64,000 bases of DNA, from contig NC_092349.1 of the NCBI RefSeq assembly GCF_963676685.1, positions 60,123,431 to 60,187,430 on the forward strand, in the 5' to 3' direction. The notes below the pieces were generated by a model. That model saw only the letters and a list, made by a program, of their open reading frames with translations. It did not search any database and was not told the DNA's origin. The DNA comes from Mytilus edulis. Lineage: Eukaryota > Mollusca > Bivalvia > Mytilida > Mytilidae. Position numbers and translations under genes: made by a program. Positions 1-10,865 of the stretch are shown here, piece after piece. How positions within the stretch are numbered: the first letter of the stretch is position 1; each line of letters opens with the position of its first letter.

Positions 1-523
1 TTTTTACTTGTGGCAAGAAAACAAGTTTGGTGACACCATGTTTTCTTTTTATTTTCTTAAAACATATTATGAAACCTATCTTCTCACAATTTATTTTTAA
101 AATTCTATTTCATAGAATTTTTTTTATGCATTTTTATGTGATTTTTCATGAACAAACTAAACAAATTTAGGCCATTTTCAACGACTCATAGCTTGAAAAG
201 TAGCACGGTGACCCATACTTTTTTAAATTTAAAAAAAAAAGCATAGTATAATCTTCATTTTTGCAAATTATAAGAAATTTCTGTCTCAAAAAACATTTAC
301 TTATGATCTACCTTAAGGATAAAAGAAAATTCCCTGTCAGAAATTGGCTGGCATGATTCATGTTTACTAATATGTTTTGATATTATACGTGTGTAAGTTT
401 TGTTTTTTTGCATTTTGCTTTTGATATTCATGCTTGTATCAAGCAAAATGTCAATAAAAAAGTAACATATATATTTATCTTTTGAAAATATTTTATAAAC
501 AATTTTGTCTTACTAAGAAAAAA
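1..523. other. AT-rich non-coding stretch
   Basis: Lies left of the first recognisable NIPSNAP exon, so intron or upstream of it. I see no exon, RNA gene or repeat boundary in it. Confidence 0.5.
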
Positions 524-2365
524 CTAGAGGCTCTAAAGAGCCTGTGTCGCTCACCTTGGTCTATGTGCATATTAAACAAAGGACACAAATGGATTCATGA
601 CAAAATTGTATTTTGGTGATGGTGATGTGTTTGAAGTTCTTACTTTACTGAACGATTTTGCTTCTTACATTTATATCTATCATGAACTTTGCCCATTAGT
701 AACAGAGAACTATATTTGGTAAAAATTTACATAAATTTACCAAATTAATGAAAATTGTTAAAAATTGACTATAAAGGGCAATAACTCCTTAAGGGGTCAA
801 TTGACCATTTAGGTCATGTTGACTTATTTGTAGATCTTACTTTGCTGAACATTATTGCTGTTTACAGTTTATCTCTAACTATAATAATATTCAAGATAAT
901 AACCAAAAACAGCAAAATTTCTTCAAAATTACCAATTCAGGGGCAGCAACCCAACAACCGATTGACCGATTCATCTGAAAATTTCAGGGCAGATAGTTCT
1001 TGACCTGATAAACATTTTTATCCCCTGTCAGATTTCCTCAAAATGCTTTGGTTTTTGAGTTATAAGCCAAAAACTGCATTTTACCCCTATGTTCTATTTT
1101 TAGCGGTGGCGGCCATCTTGGTTGGTTGACCAGGTCACGCCACACATTTTTTAAACTAGATACCCCAAAGATGATTGTGGCCAAGTTTGGATTAATTTGG
1201 CCAAGTAGTTTCAGAGGAGAAGATTTTTGTAAAAGATTACTTTAATTTACGAAAAATGGTTAAAAATTGACTATAAAGGGCAATAACTCCTAAACGGGTC
1301 AACTGACCATTTTGGTCATGTTGACTTATTTGTAGATCTTACTTTGCTGAACATTATTGCTGTTTACAGTTTATCTCTATCTATAATAATATTCAAGATA
1401 ATAACCAAAAACAGCAAAATTTCCTCAAAATTACCAATTCAGGGGCAGCAACCCAACAACCGATTGACCGATTCATCTGAAAATTTTAGGGCAGATAGAT
1501 CTTGACCTGATAAACATTTTTATCCCTGTCAGATTTCCTCAAAATGCTTTGGTTTTTGAGTTATAAGCCAAAAACTGCATTTTACCCCTTTGTTCTATTT
1601 TTAGCCCTGGCGGCCATCTTGGTTGGTTGACCAGGTCACGCCACACATTTTTGAAACTAGATACCCCAAAGATGATTGTGGCCAAGTTTGGATTAATTTG
1701 GCCAAGTAGTTTCAGAGGAGAAGATTTTTGTAAAAGATAACTTTAATTAACGAAAAATGGTTAAAAATTGACTATAAAGGGCAATAACTCCTAAACGGGT
1801 CAACTGACCATTTTGGTCATGTTGACTTATTTGTAGATCTTACTTTGCTGAACATTATTGCTGTTTACAGTTTATCTCTAACTATAATAATATTCAAGAT
1901 AATAACCAAAAACAGCAAAATTTCTTCAAAATTACCAATTCAGGGGCAGCAACCCAACAACCGATTGACCGATTCATCTGAAAATTTCAGGGCAGATAGA
2001 TCTTGACCTGATAAACATTTTTACCCCATGTCAGATTTGCTCTAAATGCTTTGGTTTTTGAGTTATAAGCCAAAAACTGCATTTTACCCCTATGTTCTAT
2101 TTTTAGCCGTGGCGGCCATCTTGGTTGGTTGACCAGGTCACGCCACACATTTTTTAAACTAGATACCCCAATGATGATTGTGGCCAAGTTTGGTTTGATT
2201 TGGCCCAGTAGTTTCAGAGGAGAAGATTTTTGTAAAAGTTAACGACGACGGACGACGACGACGGACGACGACGGACGACGACAGACGACGACGGACGACG
2301 ACGGACGACGGACGCCAAGTGATGAGAAAAGCTCACTTGGCCCTTCGGGCCAGGTGAGCTAAAAA
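524..2365 (-). mobile_element. Helentron-like element family H1, copy 1
   Basis: In its own (minus) orientation it starts with a T-run at 2365 and the palindrome GCTCACCTGGCCC/GGGCCAAGTGAGC. A GACGACGG-type microsatellite follows (2241-2315), then three core units with a period of about 501 bp (a shared GACTATAAAGGGCAATAACT begins at 767, 1269 and 1770). It ends with CCAAGGTGAGC, the hairpin AGGCTCT/AGAGCCT and CTAG-T. GCTCACCT(T)GG occurs inverted near both ends. It lies left of the NIPSNAP exons, in an intron or upstream of them. Non-autonomous: no open frame for Rep/helicase. Confidence 0.85.
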
Positions 2366-3546
2366 AGTATTTGTTGCTTTTTATTGACATTTTGTTTATA
2401 TGTACATGTTTGTGTCAATTAATATATGATTTGCGTAAAATTTTGAGTTTTATGTAAACTATTTCTGCATGGCATTTTTTGTTATTTGAAATTCCAATCT
2501 GAAATTGATATTGTATTTGTATTTGTTCATGTAATACACAATGTATTTTAATTTCAAATTGAATGTATCTTTTTCATCCTTTATATTAACAAAAATCCAT
2601 TCCTTCACATTGGCTACACTGATAAGAAGCTTTTGCTTATAATAACTTCCTAAGCAGAAATATTTTTAAAGTCTTTTATGTAGCAATTTAGAAATAATTG
2701 CTTTTATTTGTATTTAAACATCTTATACAGTATTGCTTTAATTGAAGCTTAAATTTCTGGAAAACTTTGTCACTTCCATCTTTGGTAGTTTTTTAAGGGA
2801 TTTAGTACACATATTTCACTTGGTTTAATCTTGGTTTTGATATATTTAGAAAAGGTATTAACATGAAGATGTACAATAATTGAAATAACCTATAATCATT
2901 ATAATTTCTGAAACAGCAAATTATGGTAGAGAATCTTTAAGATAAACAGTGTAAGATGTTCAGATATAAACAATATACATAATGCTTATGTGAATTTAAT
3001 AATGCAATACTAATTCATTTCAGTGTGAATTGCTTACATTTAACATTTTGAGTTGCTGTTAATATGTATGAAAGTGCAAATGATTTAAAGTGATTTCCCC
3101 TCTCATTACTAATATCTAATTTAAACAGAAAGAAATGTATTGAAAAGTATAAAAAATCTATCAAAGATGTTCTATGTAAACATTTAAACATGTCAATACA
3201 TTTTTTTCTGAAATAGTCATTGTATTTAGGAGCAGATGATTCATGCTACAGAAACTATCTGATCATTTGTGCTTTTTTTAAGAGTTGCTTAGAGCCTGAT
3301 TTTTATTGTGCTTTTGCATGTTATTTTCAGTTTTACCTCATGGCTTGTACAGAATATCATATGCGTAGTACACAGTGCAGTACTGGTTAGAAGATTGAAA
3401 ACTTCTTAAAATTTTCTAGTGCATGCTGAAAAAGAACTATTAGTTTTCAGGCCGAAACCTCTTGTCGATATGACTGGTTCATTAGGACTTAAAACCAATT
3501 ACAACTATTAAGAATGCTTTAGATAAGATTTTGATTTGTTGCATAG
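2366..3546. other. Intron-like AT-rich stretch, nothing recognised
   Basis: Between H1 copy 1 and the NIPSNAP exon at 3547. No upstream NIPSNAP exon could be placed here. Confidence 0.5.
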
Positions 3547-3641
3547 GGCCCGTGGTATAGAAAACCGGATGACAAATAACGAGCCTGTCGGTGGTTTCTT
3601 CTCACATCTAGGAGAACAATATGTTGTACATCATCTATGGG
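3547..3641 (+). CDS. NIPSNAP-family protein, internal coding exon
   Basis: This is the first of three consecutive exons in the window that encode the C-terminal half of a NIPSNAP-family protein. It follows a TAG acceptor and ends at G|GTATGT. Read from its second base it is open for 31 codons and contains PVGGFFS and YVVHHLW, which match the conserved core of NIPSNAP1/2/3 (VGGFFSQIGELY.VHHLW in vertebrates, from memory). Known family members are mitochondrial proteins with a dimeric alpha-beta barrel fold; NIPSNAP1/2 act as signals for mitophagy. The exon leaves one base (G) that joins the GA at the start of the next exon. The gene's 5' exons lie left of the window or were not recognised in it. 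Which paralogue this is cannot be told. Confidence 0.9.
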
Positions 3642-4189
3642 GTATGTTTTCTCTATAGCATGTGACATCCCCAAGGTACAGTATTGTTCTGTTGCCAATA
3701 CCTACATAATCGTTAGTCCCATTGCATGATAAATGAAATCTCAAAATGTCAAGGTTGATTTGTTAAATGGCATGTACTAATCAAAGTTGATAAAAATTGA
3801 GAATTCAGCATGAAATGCACTGTAATTCTTGACCAATTAAAATACAAACACATTATAGCACTGATTTTCAATTTATTAAAAGCACTGTATTTAAAAGAAG
3901 AATCTTTTAGAACACTTTTATACTTATTATTTATTTATCTATTAACATGACTGTATATACTTATCACAAAACCGAAAAAAAATACATTAAAAACTTATAC
4001 TATGTTTAATCAACTGTTTAAATCACAAGAAATGTCACATATTTTGTCAGTAAATATTTTACTCATATGTACATGTTATTTCTATTTTCTAACTGAGAAT
4101 GTTTTCTAGCAAAAATGACAGAATTAAAAAGTGTAATTGTTTTTGCTAGAAACCAGACAGTGAAGGCATTCAGTGTTAAAGTGTTAACC

Positions 4190-5100
4190 TTGACCCTCCA
4201 TCCATCTGTCCCATTTTGGTTTCCGCACTCTAACCTAAGTTTTCCTCATAAAAAATTTATGAAACTATTACACAATGCTAAAATCTAAAACTAGCAAACA
4301 AAGCTTAAATTTGGGCATTAATATAAAAAAGAAGATGTGGTATGATTGCCAATGAGACAACTATCCACAAAAGACCAAAATGACACAGACATTAAGTCTC
4401 TTACTATTCTAGAGTTATGTCTGTTTTAAATTTATAAAATTGCAAAGCTTGAGCTTGATCATTCTTGTTCTTAGACACATTCTTTTATTCTTTAAGCCCT
4501 TAATGCCCTTCCATAGCCGAGGAGGCATTTAGTTTTACCCTTGTCCGTAGATCCTGAAATTTTTTTTTTTTTTAATTTTTTTTTAATTTTTTTAATTTTT
4601 TATTTATTTTTTCAATAGTCAGGATTTAACATCACCCTTACAGCACCATCCTGAAATTGGTTTTCCCTTCTCTTACTTTAGTTTGCCTCAAACAAATGTG
4701 ATAAAACTTGTACACAATGCTTTTTACCGCATAATACAGGCCAAGATTAAAATTGGTGGCTTCACTTTTCCTGTTCTTGAGTTATGCCCCTTTTAAATAT
4801 AAAAATTGTTGAATTTATCGTTTACATTCTCTTATTTTAGTTTGCCTCAACTAAATGTTATGAAACTTATAGACAATGCTTATTACCACAAAATACAAAT
4901 CCAAGTTTGAATTTTGGTGGTATCACTTTTACCAATCAGAGTTATGCCTATTTACAAATTGCAAAATTAATAAAATTTCGTTTCTGTTCTCTTCATTTAC
5001 TTAAGAAGTTATGTTACTTTCAACCAAATGTTATTAAACTTATAAATACACAATACCTATTACCACAAAACTCAGATCAAACACAAATTTAGGTAGGGTC
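4190..5100 (+). repeat. Tandem repeat block in a NIPSNAP intron
   Basis: Diverged units of about 156-175 bp share the core GTTATGAAACTTATAGACAATGC (truncated forms near 4258, 4701, 4857, 5031) and GAGTTATGCCC. Units of the same kind occur near 6110-6260 and, inverted, near 17460-17600. Possibly the core of another Helentron-like family; no ends seen. Small open frames here are not genes. Confidence 0.6.
4322..4396 (+). repeat. Dispersed repeat D, short copy
   Basis: AAGAAGATGTGGTATGATTG to ATGACACAGACATTAAG. Confidence 0.6.
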
Positions 5101-5540
5101 ACTTGTATTGCTCTTCAGTTTTGTCTCTTTTTAACTTTATATGATATGCAAGATGGGGCCATTCTCCATAAATTTAAGTTATTTCTTATTACATGTATGA
5201 TGTACAGAATTTGTGGTTTTACTGAAAGATTTCTTTCCAGATATACTTTCCAAGAGGATTTATGCAACATTACCCAGCTGAATGGGCTTAACCCAAAAAT
5301 TGATAAAAAGTTTAAGACACCTACAGCAAACGATAAATGAAAATTTTCACTAGGTCGTATTAGTAATTAATTTCTTGAGTAAAAGAAATTTGAAATATCA
5401 AACTATAAAAGACATACATGAGTTGACACAACATATTTTCTACGATGGAATATGGATGATTACAGATAATGCAACGATAGTTCAGATAGAAATCTATTTC
5501 ATCTTTGGTTAAAGAACTAACCATTTCTTCATGAACTTTT

Positions 5541-5728
5541 CTTAGGGCTATTCCAGAAAAAAATGTAGGGGGGGTTGGAAGGCACATTGTATTAATAATA
5601 CATGGGTGATGGGTATCAGAGCAACTTTTCACACTATAATGCACTATAATTCAATTGTCTGGGTGGCAGGTGCTGACAAAAACTGCCTTCCAACCCCCCC
5701 ATACATTTTTTTCTGCAATAGCCCTAAG
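5541..5728. mobile_element. 188-bp MITE in a NIPSNAP intron
   Basis: Terminal inverted repeats of about 44 bp: CTTAGGGCTATTCCAGAAAA at the left and its complement ending TGCAATAGCCCTAAG at the right, each followed inward by a G7/C7 tract and GGTTGGAAGGC. No clear target duplication. Confidence 0.7.
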
Positions 5729-5877
5729 AAAAAATGATTTTAGATTTTAATTTTTGGTCATCTCAAGAAATGACTAGAATAAAAGTTTAAGTAGTCTTTC
5801 ATTGTTTAAAATGTTACTGAATGCAGACTTTTTAAAAGCTTTTGTAGACTAGTTGTGTACCTTGATTGCTGTTGTAG

Positions 5878-5961
5878 GATATACAGATTTACAGACCCGT
5901 AAAGAGACAAGAGAAGCAGCATGGAGCAGACCTGGCTGGGATGAATGTGTTGCTTACACAG
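5878..5961 (+). CDS. NIPSNAP-family protein, penultimate exon
   Basis: The exon follows the acceptor GCTGTTGTAG and ends at ACAG|GTAATT. In phase with the previous exon it encodes GYTDLQTRKETREAAW followed by RPGWDECVAYT, which corresponds to the family signature YKDLQSREETRNAAW and a W-DE-V-YT segment. All 27 complete codons are open. The intron before it is about 2.2 kb and carries tandem repeat units and a small MITE. Phase 1 is kept at both junctions, which makes the exon chain secure. Confidence 0.93.
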
Positions 5962-6539
5962 GTAATTTACGCGTTTGTGAGGGGGAAGAGTGTATGTGCT
6001 ATATAGATGTTTTAATAAATCAAGGAAAAGCAAATTATTATAATCCCCTGCATGTTGCAGGGTATATAGAAATTCAGTGTGTCCTTTTATTAAGTCTGTC
6101 TATCCTGTCTCAGCACACAAGTATACAATTCTTGACAGATTTTTATTAAACTTATATCATAGATTTATATCACCAATGTCTCGGTCAAGTTGGAAAATCA
6201 ATGTCAATCAACTATTTTAATTAGAGTTATGCCCTTGGAAATATTAGATATACTGAAAATTGCATTATTATCACTCTCACAGGTTATATCAGTAAATGCA
6301 TTGCATTTGCTCTCAAGCCCTTCATTTTGTAAAGATATTTATAAAAAGTTTTTTTTTAAAACAACTAAAGAAAGATTTTTTTAGTTACTGCCTTTGTTCA
6401 GATAGAATATGTGCAATGGGGTGGACATTGGAATTCCATTCCTTTATGTATTTTTTTTCTTGATAATTTGATTATTTACATGAAGTCCAGTGTCTTGATA
6501 CTTTCTCCATTCTCTAACCTTACTTATTCTGTTTTTCAG

Positions 6540-6604
6540 TGCCATTGATAAGACATATGCAGTCTAGAATCCTGATACCAACACCATTCTCACCTCTCCA
6601 ATAG
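6540..6604 (+). CDS. NIPSNAP-family protein, last exon with stop
   Basis: The exon starts after a strong pyrimidine tract and acceptor (TTCTGTTTTTCAG). It completes a GTG codon and encodes VPLIRHMQSRILIPTPFSPLQ in two parts, PLIRHMQSRI and LIPTPFSPLQ, then TAG at 6602-6604. The family ends the same way (RHMESRIMIPLKISPLQ), so this is the true C-terminus. The 3' UTR follows; an AATAAA hexamer is seen near 7817 and another AATAAA lies near 8003. Confidence 0.93.
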
Positions 6605-8126
6605 GAGAGTTACTCAGGGAGAACGTACACTGTTCAAAGATTGCATTATAGACTAAACAGTATACACAAACACAGTATCTTACAAGTTGTTGCATAGCAT
6701 GTCTATTTCTTGTGTAGTTAGAAATTAAAAAGAGTTGATAGAAATACTTGTATAGTATATCAGATATTTCAAATGAAAATTTATTTTGTTTTCATTCTGA
6801 TAGGATTATGATTTTTTTCTAAGAAAAAAATATATATTAAAATGTTTTAGGTACATGTATTTGTAAAAATATAATTTCAAGATTATGCAGTTAGACTGGA
6901 TGATTAACTTATACAGTAGATATTTAAAACATAAATAAAGTCACTGTATTTAAGAAGCAGAATTCAATAATTAAAACCTGTAAACATGTAGCAGAATTTT
7001 AGAAATAGTGATGCCAATCTTGTGGTGTTGATTTGTAGATAACTTTGAAGATTTTAATGGTTTACTTGACCTTTTCCTCATTTTCATGGTTCATCAATGT
7101 TTTTGTAATACCTGTATAAACCCCTCAATCACAAAGTTCCAAATACCATTCAATCACAAAGTTCCAAATACCATTCAATCACAATCAGTAACGCTGAGGA
7201 GACATTTCAATATGGCAAATCTTTTTTGTTGATTTTGATATGATTTCTTAAATAACTTCCTTGATTCATTGTGACCAGTGAAGGGGTCACTTTTTTTACA
7301 ATTACAAAATATTTTATTTAACTTTTTGTAGGAATTTAAACGTGAAAACAAATCTAATAATCAAGAGAAAATATTTGATTTGAAACTTCATTCAAGTAAC
7401 TTTGGTTATTCTAAGAGACTATGTTATTGAATGTGACAGTTTAAAAGCTGTTTTATTTACAGTTTTGTATTGAACATGTCTTGTCAGTTCTAGCCAAAAT
7501 TCATATATAATACAAGTACACAAGAAAAAGGGGATTAAAATGAAATTTTGACATGAATTGACTGGCTGAGATATCTTGTTTTTGAATGGTTTGATTGTTC
7601 ACCTTATCTGTTTTACTTATGAAGACTAAAGCAGAGTTGTCTCCTCATTGTTTCATATCTATATCTTATGTTACTGGGTTGTATTTGGTGCATGTATATT
7701 GTGGTTTGTGTTAATGTTCAATTTTCTCTTTTTATTATATTATTTGTTTTTTTCATGGAATGAAATGAGTTGTTGAATAATACTGTCGTTTTAAAAGTAT
7801 TGATATTTTACTGAAAATAAAATTATTTAAGATACGGAAATGTATAAATAAAATATATAAAATGAATTTAATAAATAAAAAGAGAAATTTACCATATTTA
7901 TTCTTTTGAGAAAACAACAATTATGTATTATTGAAAATACTTATTACAGAGTTTTATAATACTTGTGAAAAGTAATTGCAATATATGTAGTATTATTTTT
8001 CAAATAAATGCATTTTGTGTAATTTAAACTATCCTTTATTTGTAATATTGTTTTGGTGAAGTTTATTTTAACTGTAAAATGAAATACAAACAAATTGAAA
8101 AAATCTTTTAGTATTTAATAAATTAC
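6605..8126 (+). other. NIPSNAP 3' UTR and intergenic
   Basis: Long AT-rich stretch after the stop. A short direct repeat CAATCACAAAGTTCCAAATA is at about 7128 and 7151. Candidate poly(A) hexamers lie near 7817 and 8003. Confidence 0.5.
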
Positions 8127-9788
8127 TTTTTAGCTCACCTGGCCCGAAGGGCCAAGTGAGCTTTTCTCATCACTTGGCGTCCGGCGTCCGTCGTCGTCCG
8201 TCGTCGTCGTCTGTCGTCGTCCGTCGTCGTCCTGCGTTAACTTTTACAAAAATCTTCTCCTCTGAAACTACTAGGCCAAATTTAACCAAACTTGGCCACA
8301 ATCATCATTGGGGTATCTAGTTTAAAAATTGTGTCCGGTGACCCCGCCAACTAACCAAGATGGCCGCCATGGCTATAAATAGAACATAGGGGTAAAATGC
8401 AGTTTTTGGCTTATAACTCAAAAACCAAAGCATTTAGGGCAAATCTGACAAAGGGTAATATTGTTAATCAGGTTAAGATCTATCTGCTCTGAAATTTTCA
8501 GATGAATCTGACATTCCGTTGTTAGGTTGCTGCCCCTGAATTGGTAATTTTAAGGAAATTTTGTTGTTTTTGGTTATTATCTTGAATATTATTTTAGATA
8601 GAGATAAACTGTAAAAAGCAATAATGTTCAGCAAAGAAAGATCTACAAATAAGTCAACATGACCAAAATGATCAGTTGACCACTTTAGGAGTTATTGCCC
8701 TTTATAGTCAATTTTTAACCATTTTTCGTAAATCTTAGTAATCTTTTAGAAAAATCTTCTCCTCTGAAACTGCTGGACCAAATTATTTGAAACTTGGCCA
8801 CAATCATCATTGGGGTATCTAGTTTAAAAATTGTGTCCGGTGACCCCGCCAACTAACCAAGATGACCGCCATGGCTATAAATAGAACATAGGGGTAAAAT
8901 GCAGTTTTTGGCTTATAACTCAAAAACCAAAGCATTTAGAGCTAATCTGACATTGGATAAAATTGTTGATCAGGCGAAGATCTATCTGCCCTGAAATTTT
9001 CAGATGAATTGGACAACCTGTTTTTGGGTTGCGGCCCCTGAATTGTTAATTTTAAGGAAATTTTGCTGTTTTTGGTTATTATATTGAATATTATTATAGA
9101 TATAGGTAAACTGTAAACAGCAATAATGTTCAGCAAGGTCAGAGTTACAAATAAGTCAACATGACCAAAATGGTCAGTTGACCTCTTTAGGAGTTATTGC
9201 CCTTTAAAGTCAATTTTTAACCATTTTTCGTAAATTTTATATATCTTTTACTAAAATCTTCTTCTCTGAAACTGCTGTGCCAAATTGATCCAAACTTGGC
9301 CACAATCATCTTTGGGGTTTCTTGTTTAAAAAATGTGTCCGGTGACCTGGCCATCAAACCAAGATGGCCGCCACTGCTAAAAATAGAACATAGGGGTAAA
9401 ATGCAGTTTTTGGCTTATAACTCAAAAACCAAATAATTAAGAGAAAATCTGACATGAAGTAAAATTGTTAATCAGGTCAAGATCTATCTGCCCTGAAATT
9501 TTCAGATGAATTGGACAACCTGTTTTTGGGTTGCGGCCCCTGAATTGGTAATTTTAAGGACATTTTGCTGTTTTTGGTTATTATATTGAATATTATTATA
9601 GATATAGGTAAACTATAAACAGCAATAATTTTCAGCAAAGTAAGATCTACAAATAAGTCAACATGAACGAAATGGTCAATTGACCCCTGTAGGAGTTATT
9701 GAACTTTGTAGTCAATTTTCAATCTGCTTCCTTTGTTTAATATTCACATAGACCAAGGTGAGCGACACAGGCTCTTTAGAGCCTCTAG
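8127..9788 (+). mobile_element. Helentron-like element family H1, copy 2
   Basis: Same element as at 524-2365 but in the opposite orientation. T-run and 5' palindrome at 8127-8165, CGTCGTC microsatellite at about 8178-8232, core units of about 500 bp, then GGTGAGCGACACAGGCTCTT, the terminal hairpin and CTAGT at 9785-9789. The two copies share the final bases CCTCTAGTT and then diverge, which fixes the 3' boundary. Confidence 0.85.
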
Positions 9789-10246
9789 TTATTTATTTAT
9801 ATAAATCGTTTAAAATTATTAAGGACTATGTTGTAGAGGATTGTTATAAAACTTATTATATTTTTGAGTAAAACTCGAACTGTACCTGCCTTTAAACTTA
9901 CAATTAAAAGACAAAATGAAACGTCTGTCATATTATAATAAAAATGTATTGTGAAGACTGAGATCTTGAAACATGAGAAAATTTGAAAACGTAAGAAAAT
10001 AAAAAAATACTGTCTATAGCCACCATATATTACACTAGATCTCACAAAGTCTATGACAGCATATATAAAGATCTATAAACACACCTGTACTCACTTTCTT
10101 AGATGTGTGTAATATAGATGGAATATATTTTAAAACAATAAATTGTTATTTAAGTGAAAAATCTTTGACTTTTTATTATACTCAACATGATTGTCTAATG
10201 TTTCAGTATACTAAAATTGGTGATGAATTATTTTGTTTTGTGATTC

Positions 10247-10415
10247 ACTGATTCAGAATTTACAGGATTGTGGGTAATTTGTAATACAGGATTGTGGGTA
10301 ATTTGTAATAACTGTACTTGTTGGATATCCATTGTTTGTGATTTTTTTAACCATTCACAAAATTTGAGTGAACAATTTATGAAATACTTCCCAGATAACA
10401 TTAGATTCTAAACAT
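10247..10415. mobile_element. Degraded copy of the GCCGTTTCAGAATCTAA MITE
   Basis: Ends GATTCAGAATTTACAGGATT and TTAGATTCTAAAC match the MITE at 13864-14044. It contains a 24-bp tandem duplication of ACAGGATTGTGGGTAATTTG (10263-10311). Confidence 0.6.
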
Positions 10416-10485
10416 TTATCATCCATCTGGTTGCCACTTACAAACAGTATCATCATGATAGACATTTAAAGAGCCCCCTATATAA

Positions 10486-10615
10486 ATAATGGTATGATTG
10501 CCAATGAGACACCTATCCACAAAATTTCAAATTAAGTAGATGTAAGCAAATATTGGCAACTGTGCAGCCTTCAACAATAATAAAACCCATTCTGTATAGT
10601 AAGCAATAAAAGACA
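10486..10615 (+). repeat. Dispersed repeat D, degraded copy
   Basis: GGTATGATTGCCAATGAGAC to CAGCCTTCAACAATAATAAA. Confidence 0.55.
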
Positions 10616-10865
10616 AATTTATTGGTTCAGTTTATGTTCACTTTTGTTAATGTCTTTTGATTGAGTTAAGCCATTTCAATTGATATTTTATAGTGTGTCT
10701 TTCTATGTTGTGATTTTATACTATTGTTTCAGATAAGGGTGAAGGTGTGATACAAATAAAACGTTTAAACTGGCTTCAATTGTTTGCACCTATTTTATGT
10801 CAGGAATCTGATGTTCAGTGGTTGTTGTTTGTTGATGAGGTTCATAAGTATTTCCTCGTTTCTCC

